Assembly: GCA_022376925.1 (NCBI GenBank) | Contig: JAIOJX010000025.1 | Coordinates: forward strand, 184,635,801 to 184,699,800 | Direction of reading: 5' to 3' | From: Tragulus kanchil | Taxonomy: Eukaryota > Chordata > Mammalia > Artiodactyla > Tragulidae | Length of the DNA stretch: 64,000 bases | In this document: piece after piece, positions 48,150 through 57,840 of the stretch | Layout of the letters: each line of letters begins with the position of its first letter | Position numbering within the stretch: position 1 is the first letter of the stretch | Notes under the pieces: model-generated | Seen by the model: the letters and a program-made list of their open reading frames with translations, nothing else | Database searches by the model: none | Told to the model about the DNA's origin: nothing | Program-made: the position numbers and the translations under genes

Positions 48150-48425
48150 CAAGGGCTTCCCTTGTGGTCCAGTGGGTAAAGCGTCTGCTTCACAGTGCAG
48201 GGGGCGCTGGTTCAACCCCTGGCCTGGGAAGATCCCACATGCTGTGGAGCGGCTGGACCAGTGTGTCCAATTTTGAGCTGGAGCTCTGGAATGCATGCGC
48301 CCAGAGCCAGTGCTCTGCAATGAGAAAGGCCACTGCGATGGGAGGCCCACACGGGCCAAAGAACAAAGACGGATGAAAATAGATGAAAGACAAATTAAAG
48401 AGGCCAAAAATTAAAAAAAAAAAAA
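48150..48425 (+). mobile_element. CHR-type SINE, full length
   Basis: Forward element from gggcttcccttgtggtccag through ggttcaacccctggcc to an A-tail at 48410-48425. The flanks aagatactgca and aagatactaca form a target-site duplication. Duplication I begins inside it, so 49296-49530 holds a 5'-truncated copy. Confidence 0.88.
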
Positions 48426-50406
48426 GATACTACAGGCTCCCAGCATTTTTGAAAGCCCTTGTGGATATGGTATAGTATTAAAGTACAGTTAGACACTGGG
48501 TAATCTCCTAACTGAGAGGGTGGACGAGGTTGCCCAGGAGCAGCGCCACAGCCGTGCGCGAGAAGCCCGCCGGGGCGGGCGGGGCCCCGGTGGCTCTGGC
48601 CGCCGCGCCCGTGGTGACGGCGGCCTCGTGGTGACGGCGGCCTCGTGGTGGGCCGAAAGCGGTGACCGGGGCTGCAGGGAGACGGGGAGGAGGACGCGCC
48701 GTCGGCCGGCGCCTCCGCTGGCGGACGGGGTTGAGGAGCGCGCGTGTGCCCCCTTCCCGTCTGCCTGGGGAGCCGGTGTGTAGATACACGTCTGCGCTGT
48801 CTCGCTCGCTGTCCAGAGCCTCAGCCTCACAGCTGTTTGGAGGGGATTTCCAAGACAAAGTGCAGAAGCTCGTCCGGGGGCCGGTGGCAGAGCCCGCGCC
48901 GGGGAAGCAGGTGCCGCCGCCCCCGCGTCCAGGCCGGAGTGGAGGGCGCCAGCCGCGGGCGCGGCGGTCCGCGCGGGAGGCTGGCGCTGGGTTTAGACAC
49001 AGCGACGCAGGCGTGCCGGGCCGGCGGCCGTGCAGCGGCGGTCAGCTGACACGGGCGTCAGGGTCACGGTCCGGGGGTGGAGGACAGCGGCCACACGCAG
49101 CACAGCTCGGGCACGATGGTAAGCGAGTCTCCGCGGGGCTGTGTGGCCAGAGCGTGCCCCGGCCGGGCTCTGCCGGGCTGCGGAGCGCGCTGCAGGGAGG
49201 CACAGCCCTCCTCCGGCCCGGCCCCCTTTCTCCCTCTGGCCCGTCGCCTGCCAACGGCCGTGACGTGTCGTGGGGAGAGCGTGTCTCCCAGGGTGCACAG
49301 TGCAGGGGGCGCTGGTTCAACCCCTGGCCTGGGAAGATCCCACATGCTGTGGAGCGGCTGGACCAGTGTGTCCAATTTTGAGCTGGAGCTCTGGAATGCA
49401 TGCGCCCAGAGCCAGTGCTCTGCAATGAGAAAGGCCACTGCGATGGGAGGCCCACACGGGCCAAAGAACAAAGACGGATGAAAATAGATGAAAGACAAAT
49501 TAAAGAGGCCAAAAATTAAAAAAAAAAAAAGATACTACAGGCTCCCAGCATTTTTGAAAGCCCTTGTGGATATGGTATAGTATTAAAGTACAGTTAGACA
49601 CTGGGTAATCTCCTAACTGAGAGGGTGGACGAGGTTGCCCAGGAGCAGCGCCACAGCCGTGCGAGAAGCCCGCCGGGGCGGGCGGGGCCCCGGTGGCTCT
49701 GGCCGCCGCGCCCGTGTTGACGGCGGCCTCGTGGTGACGGGCGGCCTCGTGGTGGGCCGAAAGCGGTGACCGGGGCTGCAGGGAGACGGGGAGGAGGACG
49801 CGCCGTCGGCCGGCGCCTCCGCTGGCGGACGGGGTTGAGGAGCGCGCGTGTGCCCCCTTCCCGTCTGCCTGGGGAGCCGGTGTGTAGATACACGTCTGCG
49901 CTGTCTCGCTCGCTGTCCAGAGCCTCAGCCTCACAGCTGTTTGGAGGGGATTTCCAAGACAAAGTGCAGAAGCTCGTCCGGGGGCCGGTGGCAGAGCCCG
50001 CGCCGGGGAAGCAGGTGCCGCCGCCCCCGCGTCCAGGCCGGAGTGGAGGGCGCCAGCCGCGGGCGCGGCGGTCCGCGCGGGAGGCTGGCGCTGGGTTTAG
50101 ACACAGCGACGCAGGCGTGCCGGGCCGGCGGCCGTGCAGCGGCGGTCAGCTGACACGGGCGTCAGGGTCACGGTCCGGGGGTGGAGGACAGCGGCCACAC
50201 GCAGCACAGCTCGGGCACGATGGTAAGCGAGTCTCCGCGGGGCTGTGTGGCCAGAGCGTGCCCCGGCCGGGCTCTGCCGGGCTGCGGAGCGCGCTGCAGG
50301 GAGGCACAGCCCTCCTCCGGCCCGGCCCCCTTTCTCCCTCTGGCCCGTCGCCTGCCAACGGCCGTGACGTGTCGTGGGGAGAGCGTGTCTCCCAGGGTGC
50401 ACAGTG
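48191..50406 (+). repeat. 1.1-kb direct tandem duplication I
   Basis: Copy 1 is 48191-49295 and copy 2 is 49296-50406 (offset 1104-1105), sharing the short sequence cacagtg at the join. Copy 2 starts inside the CHR SINE of copy 1, so that SINE lacks its 5' part in copy 2. The two copies differ at one short repeat around 48618 (gtggtgacgg) compared with 49717-49745. Confidence 0.95.
49296..49530 (+). mobile_element. CHR-type SINE, 5'-truncated duplicate
   Basis: Same insertion as 48150-48425 but missing the first 41 or so bases and the left target-site copy; it retains the A-tail and the right-hand flank. The truncation point coincides with the start of duplication I copy 2. Confidence 0.85.
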
Positions 50407-51450
50407 AGCCGTCTTCACCGCGATTGTTCCGCTGCTCAAGCCGTGGTCCGCGCCGTGTCTGCTTTAGGGTGTCTGCAGAGCTTGTTGTGCTGAGTCATTT
50501 TGAGGGCAGCGGCCGGGGTAGCGTTCTATTTTTAGCCCCGGCGGCCCTGTGAGAGCGAAGGGCAGCGGAGTCCCGCGGGTCTGCTCGGGTCGCGCCTGCC
50601 CGGAGAGACTCGCTTCCAGCCAAGTGGGACTTGGAGCTGCTGAGCAGATACAGAGTTCCTGGGAATTCTTTCAGTTTTTTGGTCCCTTGTAAAAGGTTTT
50701 TATTTCCTCCTTTGAGAAATAGAGTTTGAGAGGTTTGAGCGTCTGCGTAGTGACAGGCTGGCTCCTGCCTGTGGGCATCGTCGGCTTCTCTGCAGCGCGT
50801 GGCTCGGGCTCGCTCTCCCCGTCTGAGGCTCGGCCAGAGCACGCGCTCCTCAGGGTCCACCCGGCCCCGGGCGGAGGCCAGCCCCCTCACGGCCGTGAAG
50901 GCCGGCCTTCACGTGTGCTCACGGCGATGGCGTGTGCTTCCCATCTGCTCTTTCTGTTCCAGTCATGAGTGTTCACTGTAAGAGAGAGAAAAAAGGAATC
51001 CCTGTTCCTTCAGACCGTGAGCTCCTAGAGGACCGGAAGGAGGCTTTGTGTTTTTCATCTGTGCAGAGTCTGTTGCAAGCCTGCTCTCGCTGACGTGGAA
51101 TGGCGCTTCTGATAGTGATGGGCTCTGAGCCGTGGGATGGGCGTTCAGGCCCCGAGGCTCCCCGTGGGCAGGATGCCGTGCCCCTGGAAGACAGGGCCGG
51201 GCTGGGAACCACGTCGGCGTGCTCACCTTTTATCAGCAGGCGCCAGTGAAGGTGCTCTATTGGTAAAATAGGTGCACTGGGTTGAGCCTGCACCCCTGTA
51301 GGTTTTAAGGTCTTGTGTTGATTCGAGCGTGGATGTCGTATTTCTCTGGAGACGTGGAAGGGTTGTGAAGCTCGCCTGTGACGGCAGCGGCGGCGTGCGG
51401 CCGGTCGGCCGCGGCGTGCTTGGCGGTGACCTGTGTCGTTCTCTCCCCAG

Positions 51451-51517
51451 AGCGCCGGCATCGAGACCCTGGTGGAGGAGCTCTGCTCCAGGCTGAAGGA
51501 CCTGCAGAGCCAGCAAG
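51451..51517 (+). CDS. KIAA0232: KIAA0232 ortholog, 67-bp exon (tandem copy 1)
   Basis: A short exon with acceptor ctctccccag (51441-51450) and donor gtgagcgg from 51518. It reads SAGIETLVEELCSRLKDL and then QSQQ, and ends on the first base of the next codon (phase 1). It follows the phase-0 donor of the 138-bp exon and supplies the base needed by the acceptor at 53967. The leucine- and charge-spaced sequence could form a short amphipathic helix. The exon lies in a 1048-bp direct duplication, with its twin at 52499-52565. Its length is not a multiple of three, so including both copies would shift the reading frame and truncate the protein. Confidence 0.92.
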
Positions 51518-52498
51518 GTGAGCGGCCGGCGGGGGAGCACCGGAGCAGAGGCTCCCGGCGGGTCACCGCCAGCCTCCTGCCCCGTCCGTGGCTGCGCGCG
51601 GCGTCCGGTCAGCCCACGGCCGTCGCTCCTGGAGAGGTCCCTGCCCGCAGGGGAGCGCGCCCTCGGGGAAAGGAGGCCCTCACGTCCTTGTGTGTCTTCA
51701 GGCTGAAGCTCAGGCTCTGGGGCAGGAATCTTTTATCTGTGCCATCCTCCCCTTGCCCCGCCTCAAATTCGCATCTGTCTGCAGGCGGCACCTGGTCATT
51801 TCAGGCCCGGTGGAGCTTTGGCCTTGACTCTGGACGCGTTTGAGAAGGCAGACTTGGCACGCTCTGACGTCTGAGGCTCGGCCAGAGCACGCGCTCCTCA
51901 GGGTCCACCCGGCCCCGGGCGGAGGCCAGCCCCCTCACGGCCGTGAAGGCCGGCCTTCACGTGTGCTCACGGCGATGGCGTGTGCTTCCCATCTGCTCTT
52001 TCTGTTCCAGTCATGAGTGTTCACTGTAAGAGAGAGAAAAAAGGAATCCCTGTTCCTTCAGACCGTGAGCTCCTAGAGGACCGGAAGGAGGCTTTGTGTT
52101 TTTCATCTGTGCAGAGTCTGTTGCAAGCCTGCTCTCGCTGACGTGGAATGGCGCTTCTGATAGTGATGGGCTCTGAGCCGTGGGATGGGCGTTCAGGCCC
52201 CGAGGCTCCCCGTGGGCAGGATGCCGTGCCCCTGGAAGACAGGGCCGGGCTGGGAACCACGTCGGCGTGCTCACCTTTTATCAGCAGGCGCCAGTGAAGG
52301 TGCTCTATTGGTAAAATAGGTGCACTGGGTTGAGCCTGCACCCCTGTAGGTTTTAAGGTCTTGTGTTGATTCGAGCGTGGATGTCGTATTTCTCTGGAGA
52401 CGTGGAAGGGTTGTGAAGCTCGCCTGTGACGGCAGCGGCGGCGTGCGGCCGGTCGGCCGCGGCGTGCTTGGCGGTGACCTGTGTCGTTCTCTCCCCAG

Positions 52499-52565
52499 AG
52501 CGCCGGCATCGAGACCCTGGTGGAGGAGCTCTGCTCCAGGCTGAAGGACCTGCAGAGCCAGCAAG
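52499..52565 (+). CDS. KIAA0232: KIAA0232 ortholog, 67-bp exon (tandem copy 2)
   Basis: Identical repeat of the exon at 51451-51517, offset by 1048 bases, with the same splice sites and phase. Only one of the two can be used in a productive transcript, since 67 bp twice leaves the frame out of register with the exon at 53967. It is most probably a false duplication of a single exon. Confidence 0.75.
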
Positions 52566-53069
52566 GTGAGCGGCCGGCGGGGGAGCACCGGAGCAGAGGC
52601 TCCCGGCGGGTCACCGCCAGCCTCCTGCCCCGTCCGTGGCTGCGCGCGGCGTCCGGTCAGCCCACGGCCGTCGCTCCTGGAGAGGTCCCTGCCCGCAGGG
52701 GAGCGCGCCCTCGGGGAAAGGAGGCCCTCACGTCCTTGTGTGTCTTCAGGCTGAAGCTCAGGCTCTGGGGCAGGAATCTTTTATCTGTGCCATCCTCCCC
52801 TTGCCCCGCCTCAAATTCGCATCTGTCTGCAGGCGGCACCTGGTCATTTCAGGCCCGGTGGAGCTTTGGCCTTGACTCTGGACGCGTTTGAGAAGGCAGA
52901 CTTGGCACGCTCTGACGTCGCTTGGTTCACGCGCCCTCACCGCGGCTCCCCCGGCCTTTCTGCAGGCCCAGAGGCCGAGAGCCGCCTGCTCCAGGGAGGG
53001 TCTGCCACACTGTCCGCGTCAGGGTCACTCCTGCCGCCCTCCCCCAAGCCCTGAGCCTTCTCTCTCTTT

Positions 53070-53345
53070 TTTTTTTAATTTAAATGTTGACCTCTTTTAT
53101 TGATTTTTTATTGATTTATTTTCATCCATCTCTATTCTTCAGCCTGTGTGGCCTTCCACTGCAGTGGCCTCTCTCGTTGCAGAGTATCGGCTCTGAGCGC
53201 CTGCGCTTAAGAGCGCGGGCCCACAATTGGACACTCTGGTCCAGCCGCTCCGCGGCATGCGGGATCTTCCCAGGCCAGGGATCGAACCGGTGCCCCCTGC
53301 ATTGCAAGGTGGACTCTTCACCCACTAGACCACCAAGGAAGCCCG
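53070..53345 (-). mobile_element. CHR-type SINE, reverse
   Basis: Reversed A/T-rich tail, cactgcagtggcctctctcg, cacaattggacactctggtc, gggatcgaaccggtgcccc and ccactagaccaccaagga at its 5' end. Confidence 0.87.
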
Positions 53346-53699
53346 AGCCTTCTTTTTAAATGCACAATTTGTTACTGATCAGAGGGCAGTATCGTGAGCT
53401 AAAAGTTAAGCAGAGCCCTTGCCCACCTAGGTGCTGAGTAACAGAGCTAATTGAAGTAGCATCCTTCACAGAGCAGTGTTAGCCAAGATGAGGCGGCGCA
53501 GAGTTCATCCGTCCAGAATTTTGTGAGAAAATATTTTTGGAGTCTAAACAGACCTTCTCTCTTTCTGGTGTAATTAATAACACACAGGGAATGTCTGTCT
53601 CATAAGTAAGAGCCCCTAGGCCGCTGTCCATGGCAAGGGCCGACCTCAGCCAGTGTGAGAGTGCTCGGAGAGGTCCCTCCGGCTCCCTGAAGAGGTCCT

Positions 53700-53805
53700 T
53701 CTTCCTCTTTTGGCCGTTCAGCGAGGCACAGCCAGGGGTCGAGCCCACGCCCTCTGCTTTGGAAGCAGGGCGTCTTCACCTCTGGACTCCCAGGGCAGTC
53801 CCTGA
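53700..53805 (-). mobile_element. CHR-type SINE fragment, reverse
   Basis: tttggccgttcagcgaggc, a reversed B box ggtcgagcccacgccctc and cctctggactcccagggca, a short diverged member. Confidence 0.75.
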
Positions 53806-53966
53806 AGAAACAGGTTTTTATTAAAGAGAAAGTGATGTAGAGTTCTTTTTAAGCCACAAAAGCCTATGTAATTTCCAATTAAATTTTCTTGAGAACCTTT
53901 TAAAAACACAAGCATTCATCAACTAGATACAAGACAAATCTTTCTGTGTTTTTCTTTAATTAACAG

Positions 53967-54048
53967 AAGAGAAGATTCACAAGAAGTTTGAGGGGTCTCC
54001 GTCTCCAGAGGCTGAACTCCCGCCCACGGCGAAGGATCAAGTGGAAAC
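53967..54048 (+). CDS. KIAA0232: KIAA0232 ortholog, 82-bp exon
   Basis: The acceptor is a T-rich tract ending taacag at 53961-53966, and the donor is gtacgtgc from 54049. The first two bases complete a Glu codon begun in the 67-bp exon, then it reads EKIHKKFEGSPSPEAELPP and runs on to KDQVE, ending on the first two bases (AC) of a codon completed by G at the start of the large exon (Thr). The SPSPEAEL motif and lysine-rich start match the family. This exon is single-copy in the window, lying between the 50.8-52.9 kb and the 55.6-57.8 kb duplications. Confidence 0.92.
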
Positions 54049-55718
54049 GTACGTGCCTGGGCCCCGTGGGGAAACCCCGCGGCTGCCTCTGCGTGGCTGG
54101 CAGGTTCTGTCCGTCGTCTCCCGTCGAGTGTGCTGTCGTGTGCCTCGGGAATTCCCTGAGCACTTACTGTGTGCTTGGCACTGAGAATTCAGAGGTGAAC
54201 AGGATGGTCTTGTCTTTTCCACACGTGTTGAATCAATACTTGTGAAATTAATGAGATGGGCAAGGGAGTTCTTTATGGCCCATTCACATACGACTTTCGA
54301 AGTTCACGCCAGTCCTTTGAGGCAGCCGTGAGCAGCGCGGCTTCGTCCTTGTTTGTGAAACAGCTTCCCGCTGCTGACGACAGGGAATGTGGGCACGTCG
54401 TCGACCGTGTCCGACTTGTCTCCCAAGGATGCTTTTCTGTCGTCTTTGTAAATGGTTTGTATTTAAGTTGGCTGCCTTGTAGGCACTATCTTATCATGCC
54501 TTCGACTGGAATCTTCCAAACGTCCCAGCCTTAAGGAGAAGACAGTGTTGGTTGGCTGGGTGTGCTGTGTGGCAGGCGTGGCCGTGCGTGGCTGCCGACC
54601 GTCCTCACCGTGGGTGCTGTGGGTGAGCTGCGTCCAGAGTGCCGCGGTCTCACGCGGGGGAGGCTGCAGGGCATCGTGTGAGTGTCTGCTGCTGAGTGCA
54701 CGTGAGATGTGATGTGAATCTGTTTGGTGAAAAATACACTACTGACATGAAGTTCACGTGTTTCCTCTTACACTTTTAATGGGACCCCTAGAGCATTAAA
54801 AATTACTTAGAGAGCTCACCGTATGTTTCTTTTGGATAGCTTGGTATCCACTGAAAAGGAGAGTCCGGTAGAGGCCCTTTGAAAGCCTGGCCTCTCGTCA
54901 CTGGGAGCACAACCTTGACCTCTGGCCTCCCAGAGTGGCAGTCCCGGCTCGTAGCCAGCCGGACTCTCACACGTCTCCCTCTGGCAGTCTGTCTGTCTTG
55001 CTCTGAAATCTTGCGTGTCTTCCAGTTTCCTAGCAAGGTGAAACGTTTGTTCCTGTTCTCATGCCCTCTGGCACCAGCCTCCCTCGCGGGGCGCGGTTTC
55101 ACGTCCTCACCCGGGCTCCCGCACCGCGCCGGCAGCGCCCTGCCGACCGCCGTGTGTCTGCAGCGCCAGGCTCAGCCGCGGTCCACCTTGTTCAGTGGTC
55201 CTGGGCCCTGCCCGCCCCAGCTAGAGAGAGCCCTCAAGCCCTCATGAAGACCCAGGGCAGCCAAAAATAGAGAATTTTTTTTTTTAATGTATTTATTTGG
55301 TGCACTGGGCCTTAGTTATGGTATGTGGGATCTAGTTCCCTGACCAGGGATCGAACCCAGGTCCCCAGCATTGGGCGCACAGCGTCTCAGCCACTGGACC
55401 ACCAGGGAAATCCTGAAAAATAGATAAATTTTTAAAAAGATTTTTTAAATAAATAAAGATAAAAGTTGTTATTTTAACATATTGTCCAGGTATTCCTATA
55501 GTGCTATCTCAGTGTTGAACACAGAGGTGCTTGCTCCATGGACTTAGACATAAAGCGTATTTTACTGTATTGTCAGTTTTTTAAGTTTATTCACGCGTGG
55601 ACGACGTACGCATGGACTTGACTGACATGCAGTGCCCCGTGTCTCTGACCCGTGATGTTGTTTTCCTGTCTCAAGTGCGTCTGAGCGCCCACCTTGGAAT
55701 TCTCTGCTCGTTTTCCAG
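54049..55718 (+). other. Intron between the 82-bp exon and the large exon
   Basis: A moderately AT-rich intron with one reverse CHR-type SINE (55270-55418). The stretch 54060-55260 shows no recognisable gene, RNA or repeat. Because of the duplication at 55579-57840, the acceptor region appears twice, at 55711-55718 and 56845-56852. Confidence 0.78.
55270..55418 (-). mobile_element. CHR-type SINE, reverse
   Basis: Reversed A-tail at 55275-55285, gggatctagttccctgacc, gggatcgaacccaggtcc and ccactggaccaccagggaa. The flanks aaaaatagagaa and aaaaatagataa look like a target-site duplication. Confidence 0.86.
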
Positions 55719-57840
55719 GTACTACGAAGCGTTTCCGCCGCTTTCCGAGAAGCCAGTTTGCCTGCAGGAAATCATGACCGTGTGGAACAAGTCCGCAGTC
55801 TGTTCCTACTCGGGCTCGTCCTCGTCGTCCACGGCGCCCCCGGCCAGCACGGACACGCCCTCCCCCAAGGACTGCCCCAGCGAAGGGGAGCTCGCCCGGG
55901 AGAGGGGCAGCGCCGCGCCCGCCAGCCTGCCCGAGGAAGCCCAGAGCCACGGCCCCGGCGAGAAGGAGAGCCGCCTGCGGGGCGGCCCCGGCGAGCAGAG
56001 GCCCGCGCTGCACAAGAGGCAGGGCCGGCCCCGGCCGGACGGGAAGACGCGCCCGCGCTCCTGGTCCTCGGGCTCCAGCGAGGCGGGCTCCAGCTCCGGC
56101 GGGAACCCGGGCGAGCTCAGGGCCTCCGCCAAGTGCGTGAAAGTCAGGCACCGGGCGCGGGAGGTGCGCCACAGGAAGGGGCGCGGCGGGCAGGGCAGGC
56201 TGGCCCTGAAGCACGGCGACGCGGCGGGGCGCGGCCTGCCCGCCGGGGGCAGCAGCAGCAGCGGCGGCTCCCTCCGCACGCTGTGCCGGCGGGGCAAGAG
56301 GCCGCCGAGGGAGCTGGGCAGGAAGGCGGCCGGCGGCGCCGAGGGGAGAGGCCTGCTCCCGGAGCCCAGGACGGACCGGGAGTACCGGGAGGAGCCCTTG
56401 TGGTACACCGAGCCCATCGCCGAGTGCTCCCCGCCCCTGAGCGGGAAGAGCAAGCTGGAGACCACCTACCGCCGCCGGCAGGACGCGGGGGCCGTGGAGG
56501 AGCTGTCCGAGTCCATGCGCGGCCTCTGCCTCGGCAGCACGGACGTCCACAAGACATACCTCGCGGGGACGTTCATCGGCGGCCATTCGCTGCAGATGCC
56601 TGCCGTGATCAGTGAGGATGTCGACCTCACTGGGACCTGATTCTGTTCTCTCCCCGAGCACAACAGCTACTTGGATGATATTCATCTGTCAGAATTAACG
56701 ATGATATTACTGTATGTCGTTTTTAAGTTTATTCACGCGTGGACGACGTGACGCATGGACTTGACTGACATGTGCCCCGTCTCTGACCCGTGATGTTGTT
56801 TTCCTGTCTCAGGCCTGAGCGCCCACCTTGGAATTCTCTGCTCGTTTTCCAGGTACTACGAAGCGTTTCCGCCGCTTTCCGAGAAGCCAGTTTGCCTGCA
56901 GGAAATCATGACCGTGTGGAACAAGTCCGCAGTCTGTTCCTACTCGGGCTCGTCCTCGTCGTCCACGGCGCCCCCGGCCAGCACGGACACGCCCTCCCCC
57001 AAGGACTGCCCCAGCGAAGGGGAGCTCGCCCGGGAGAGGGGCAGCGCCGCGCCCGCCAGCCTGCCCGAGGAAGCCCAGAGCCACGGCCCCGGCGAGAAGG
57101 AGAGCCGCCTGCGGGGCGGCCCCGGCGAGCAGAGGCCCGCGCTGCACAAGAGGCAGGGCCGGCCCCGGCCGGACGGGAAGACGCGCCCGCGCTCCTGGTC
57201 CTCGGGCTCCAGCGAGGCGGGCTCCAGCTCCGGCGGGAACCCGGGCGAGCTCAGGGCCTCCGCCAAGTGCGTGAAAGTCAGGCACCGGGCGCGGGAGGTG
57301 CGCCACAGGAAGGGGCGCGGCGGGCAGGGCAGGCTGGCCCTGAAGCACGGCGACGCGGCGGGGCGCGGCCTGCCCGCCGGGGGCAGCAGCAGCAGCAGCG
57401 GCGGCTCCCTCCGCACGCTGTGCCGGCGGGGCAAGAGGCCGCCGAGGGAGCTGGGCAGGAAGGCGGCCGGCGGCGCCGAGGGGAGAGGCCTGCTCCCGGA
57501 GCCCAGGACGGACCGGGAGTACCGGGAGGAGCCCTTGTGGTACACCGAGCCCATCGCCGAGTGCTCCCCGCCCCTGAGCGGGAAGAGCAAGCTGGAGACC
57601 ACCTACCGCCGCCGGCAGGACGCGGGGGCCGTGGAGGAGCTGTCCGAGTCCATGCGCGGCCTCTGCCTCGGCAGCACGGACGTCCACAAGACATACCTCG
57701 CCGCGGGGACGTTCATCGACGGCCATTTTGTGCAGATGCCTGCCGTGATCAGTGAGGATGTCGACCTCACTGGGACCTCATTCTGTTCTCTCCCCGAGGA
57801 CAACAGCTACTTGGATGATATTCATCTGTCAGAATTAACG
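55579..57840 (+). repeat. 1.14-kb direct tandem duplication K, containing the start of the large exon
   Basis: Copy 1 is about 55579-56700 and copy 2 about 56706-57840. The offset is 1142 at the start, 1134 at the exon acceptor and 1140 at the end, so several indels separate the copies. The join (agaattaacg followed by atgatattac) passes from exon sequence directly into a corrupted version of the intron upstream of copy 1. The 3' end of copy 1 and the 5' end of copy 2 are the divergent parts. Confidence 0.94.
55719..56640 (+). pseudogene. Duplicate 5' part of the KIAA0232 large exon, truncated
   Basis: The acceptor cgttttccag precedes G TAC TAC, giving YYEAFPPLSEKPVCLQEIM, the true start of the large exon. 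About 920 bp of open frame then matches the copy from 56853 closely. Differences pile up near the 3' end: one Ala codon is missing, Asp is changed to Gly and Phe-Val to Ser-Leu at 56577-56592, and a C-to-G change creates a TGA stop at 56638-56640 where the other copy reads Ser. One AGC is also missing from the serine run near 56250. After the stop, homology runs on to 56700 and then stops abruptly. The concentration of errors toward the break is what a noisy contig end would give. I regard this as a false partial copy rather than a real alternative terminal exon. Confidence 0.8.

Larger units (their letters stand above)
39807..51450 (+). other. Intron between the 138-bp and 67-bp KIAA0232 exons
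   Basis: A long intron, GC-rich over much of 41600-50500, with two tandem duplications (44923-47209 and 48191-50406) and the beginning of a third. Several long open frames exist here, but they look like by-products of stop-poor GC-rich DNA: they have no splice-consistent structure and no recognisable protein family. Apart from CHR SINEs at 43165-43412 and 48150-48425, I see no identifiable element in 40300-43160, 43415-48145 or 50410-51440. Confidence 0.75.
50821..52919 (+). repeat. 1.05-kb direct tandem duplication J, containing a coding exon
   Basis: Copy 1 is 50821-51868 and copy 2 is 51869-52919, offset 1048, with no difference that I noticed over the interior. The join shares only gtc/gtct microhomology. 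Contains the 67-bp KIAA0232 exon and its flanking splice sites. Confidence 0.95.
52566..53966 (+). other. Intron between the 67-bp and 82-bp KIAA0232 exons
   Basis: Begins at the donor of the second 67-bp exon copy. It contains two CHR-type SINEs in reverse orientation (53070-53345 and 53700-53805) and ends in a T-rich polypyrimidine tract before the acceptor at 53966. Nothing else recognisable was seen. Confidence 0.8.

Noticed and set aside
48662..50407. Repeated 239- and 213-codon frames in duplication I
   Set aside because: Intronic GC-rich sequence repeated by the duplication; part of the longer frame runs into a SINE.
1900..55418. tRNA-like B-box sequences (ggttcgatccc type) as tRNA genes
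   Set aside because: Each lies within a SINE with the expected body and tail. None shows a complete cloverleaf gene independent of a SINE.
55591..57726. Long minus-strand frames of 364 and 305 codons opposite the large exon
   Set aside because: They are the complement of GC-rich coding sequence where stops are rare. They have low-complexity Ala/Gly/Pro/Leu composition and no recognisable family.
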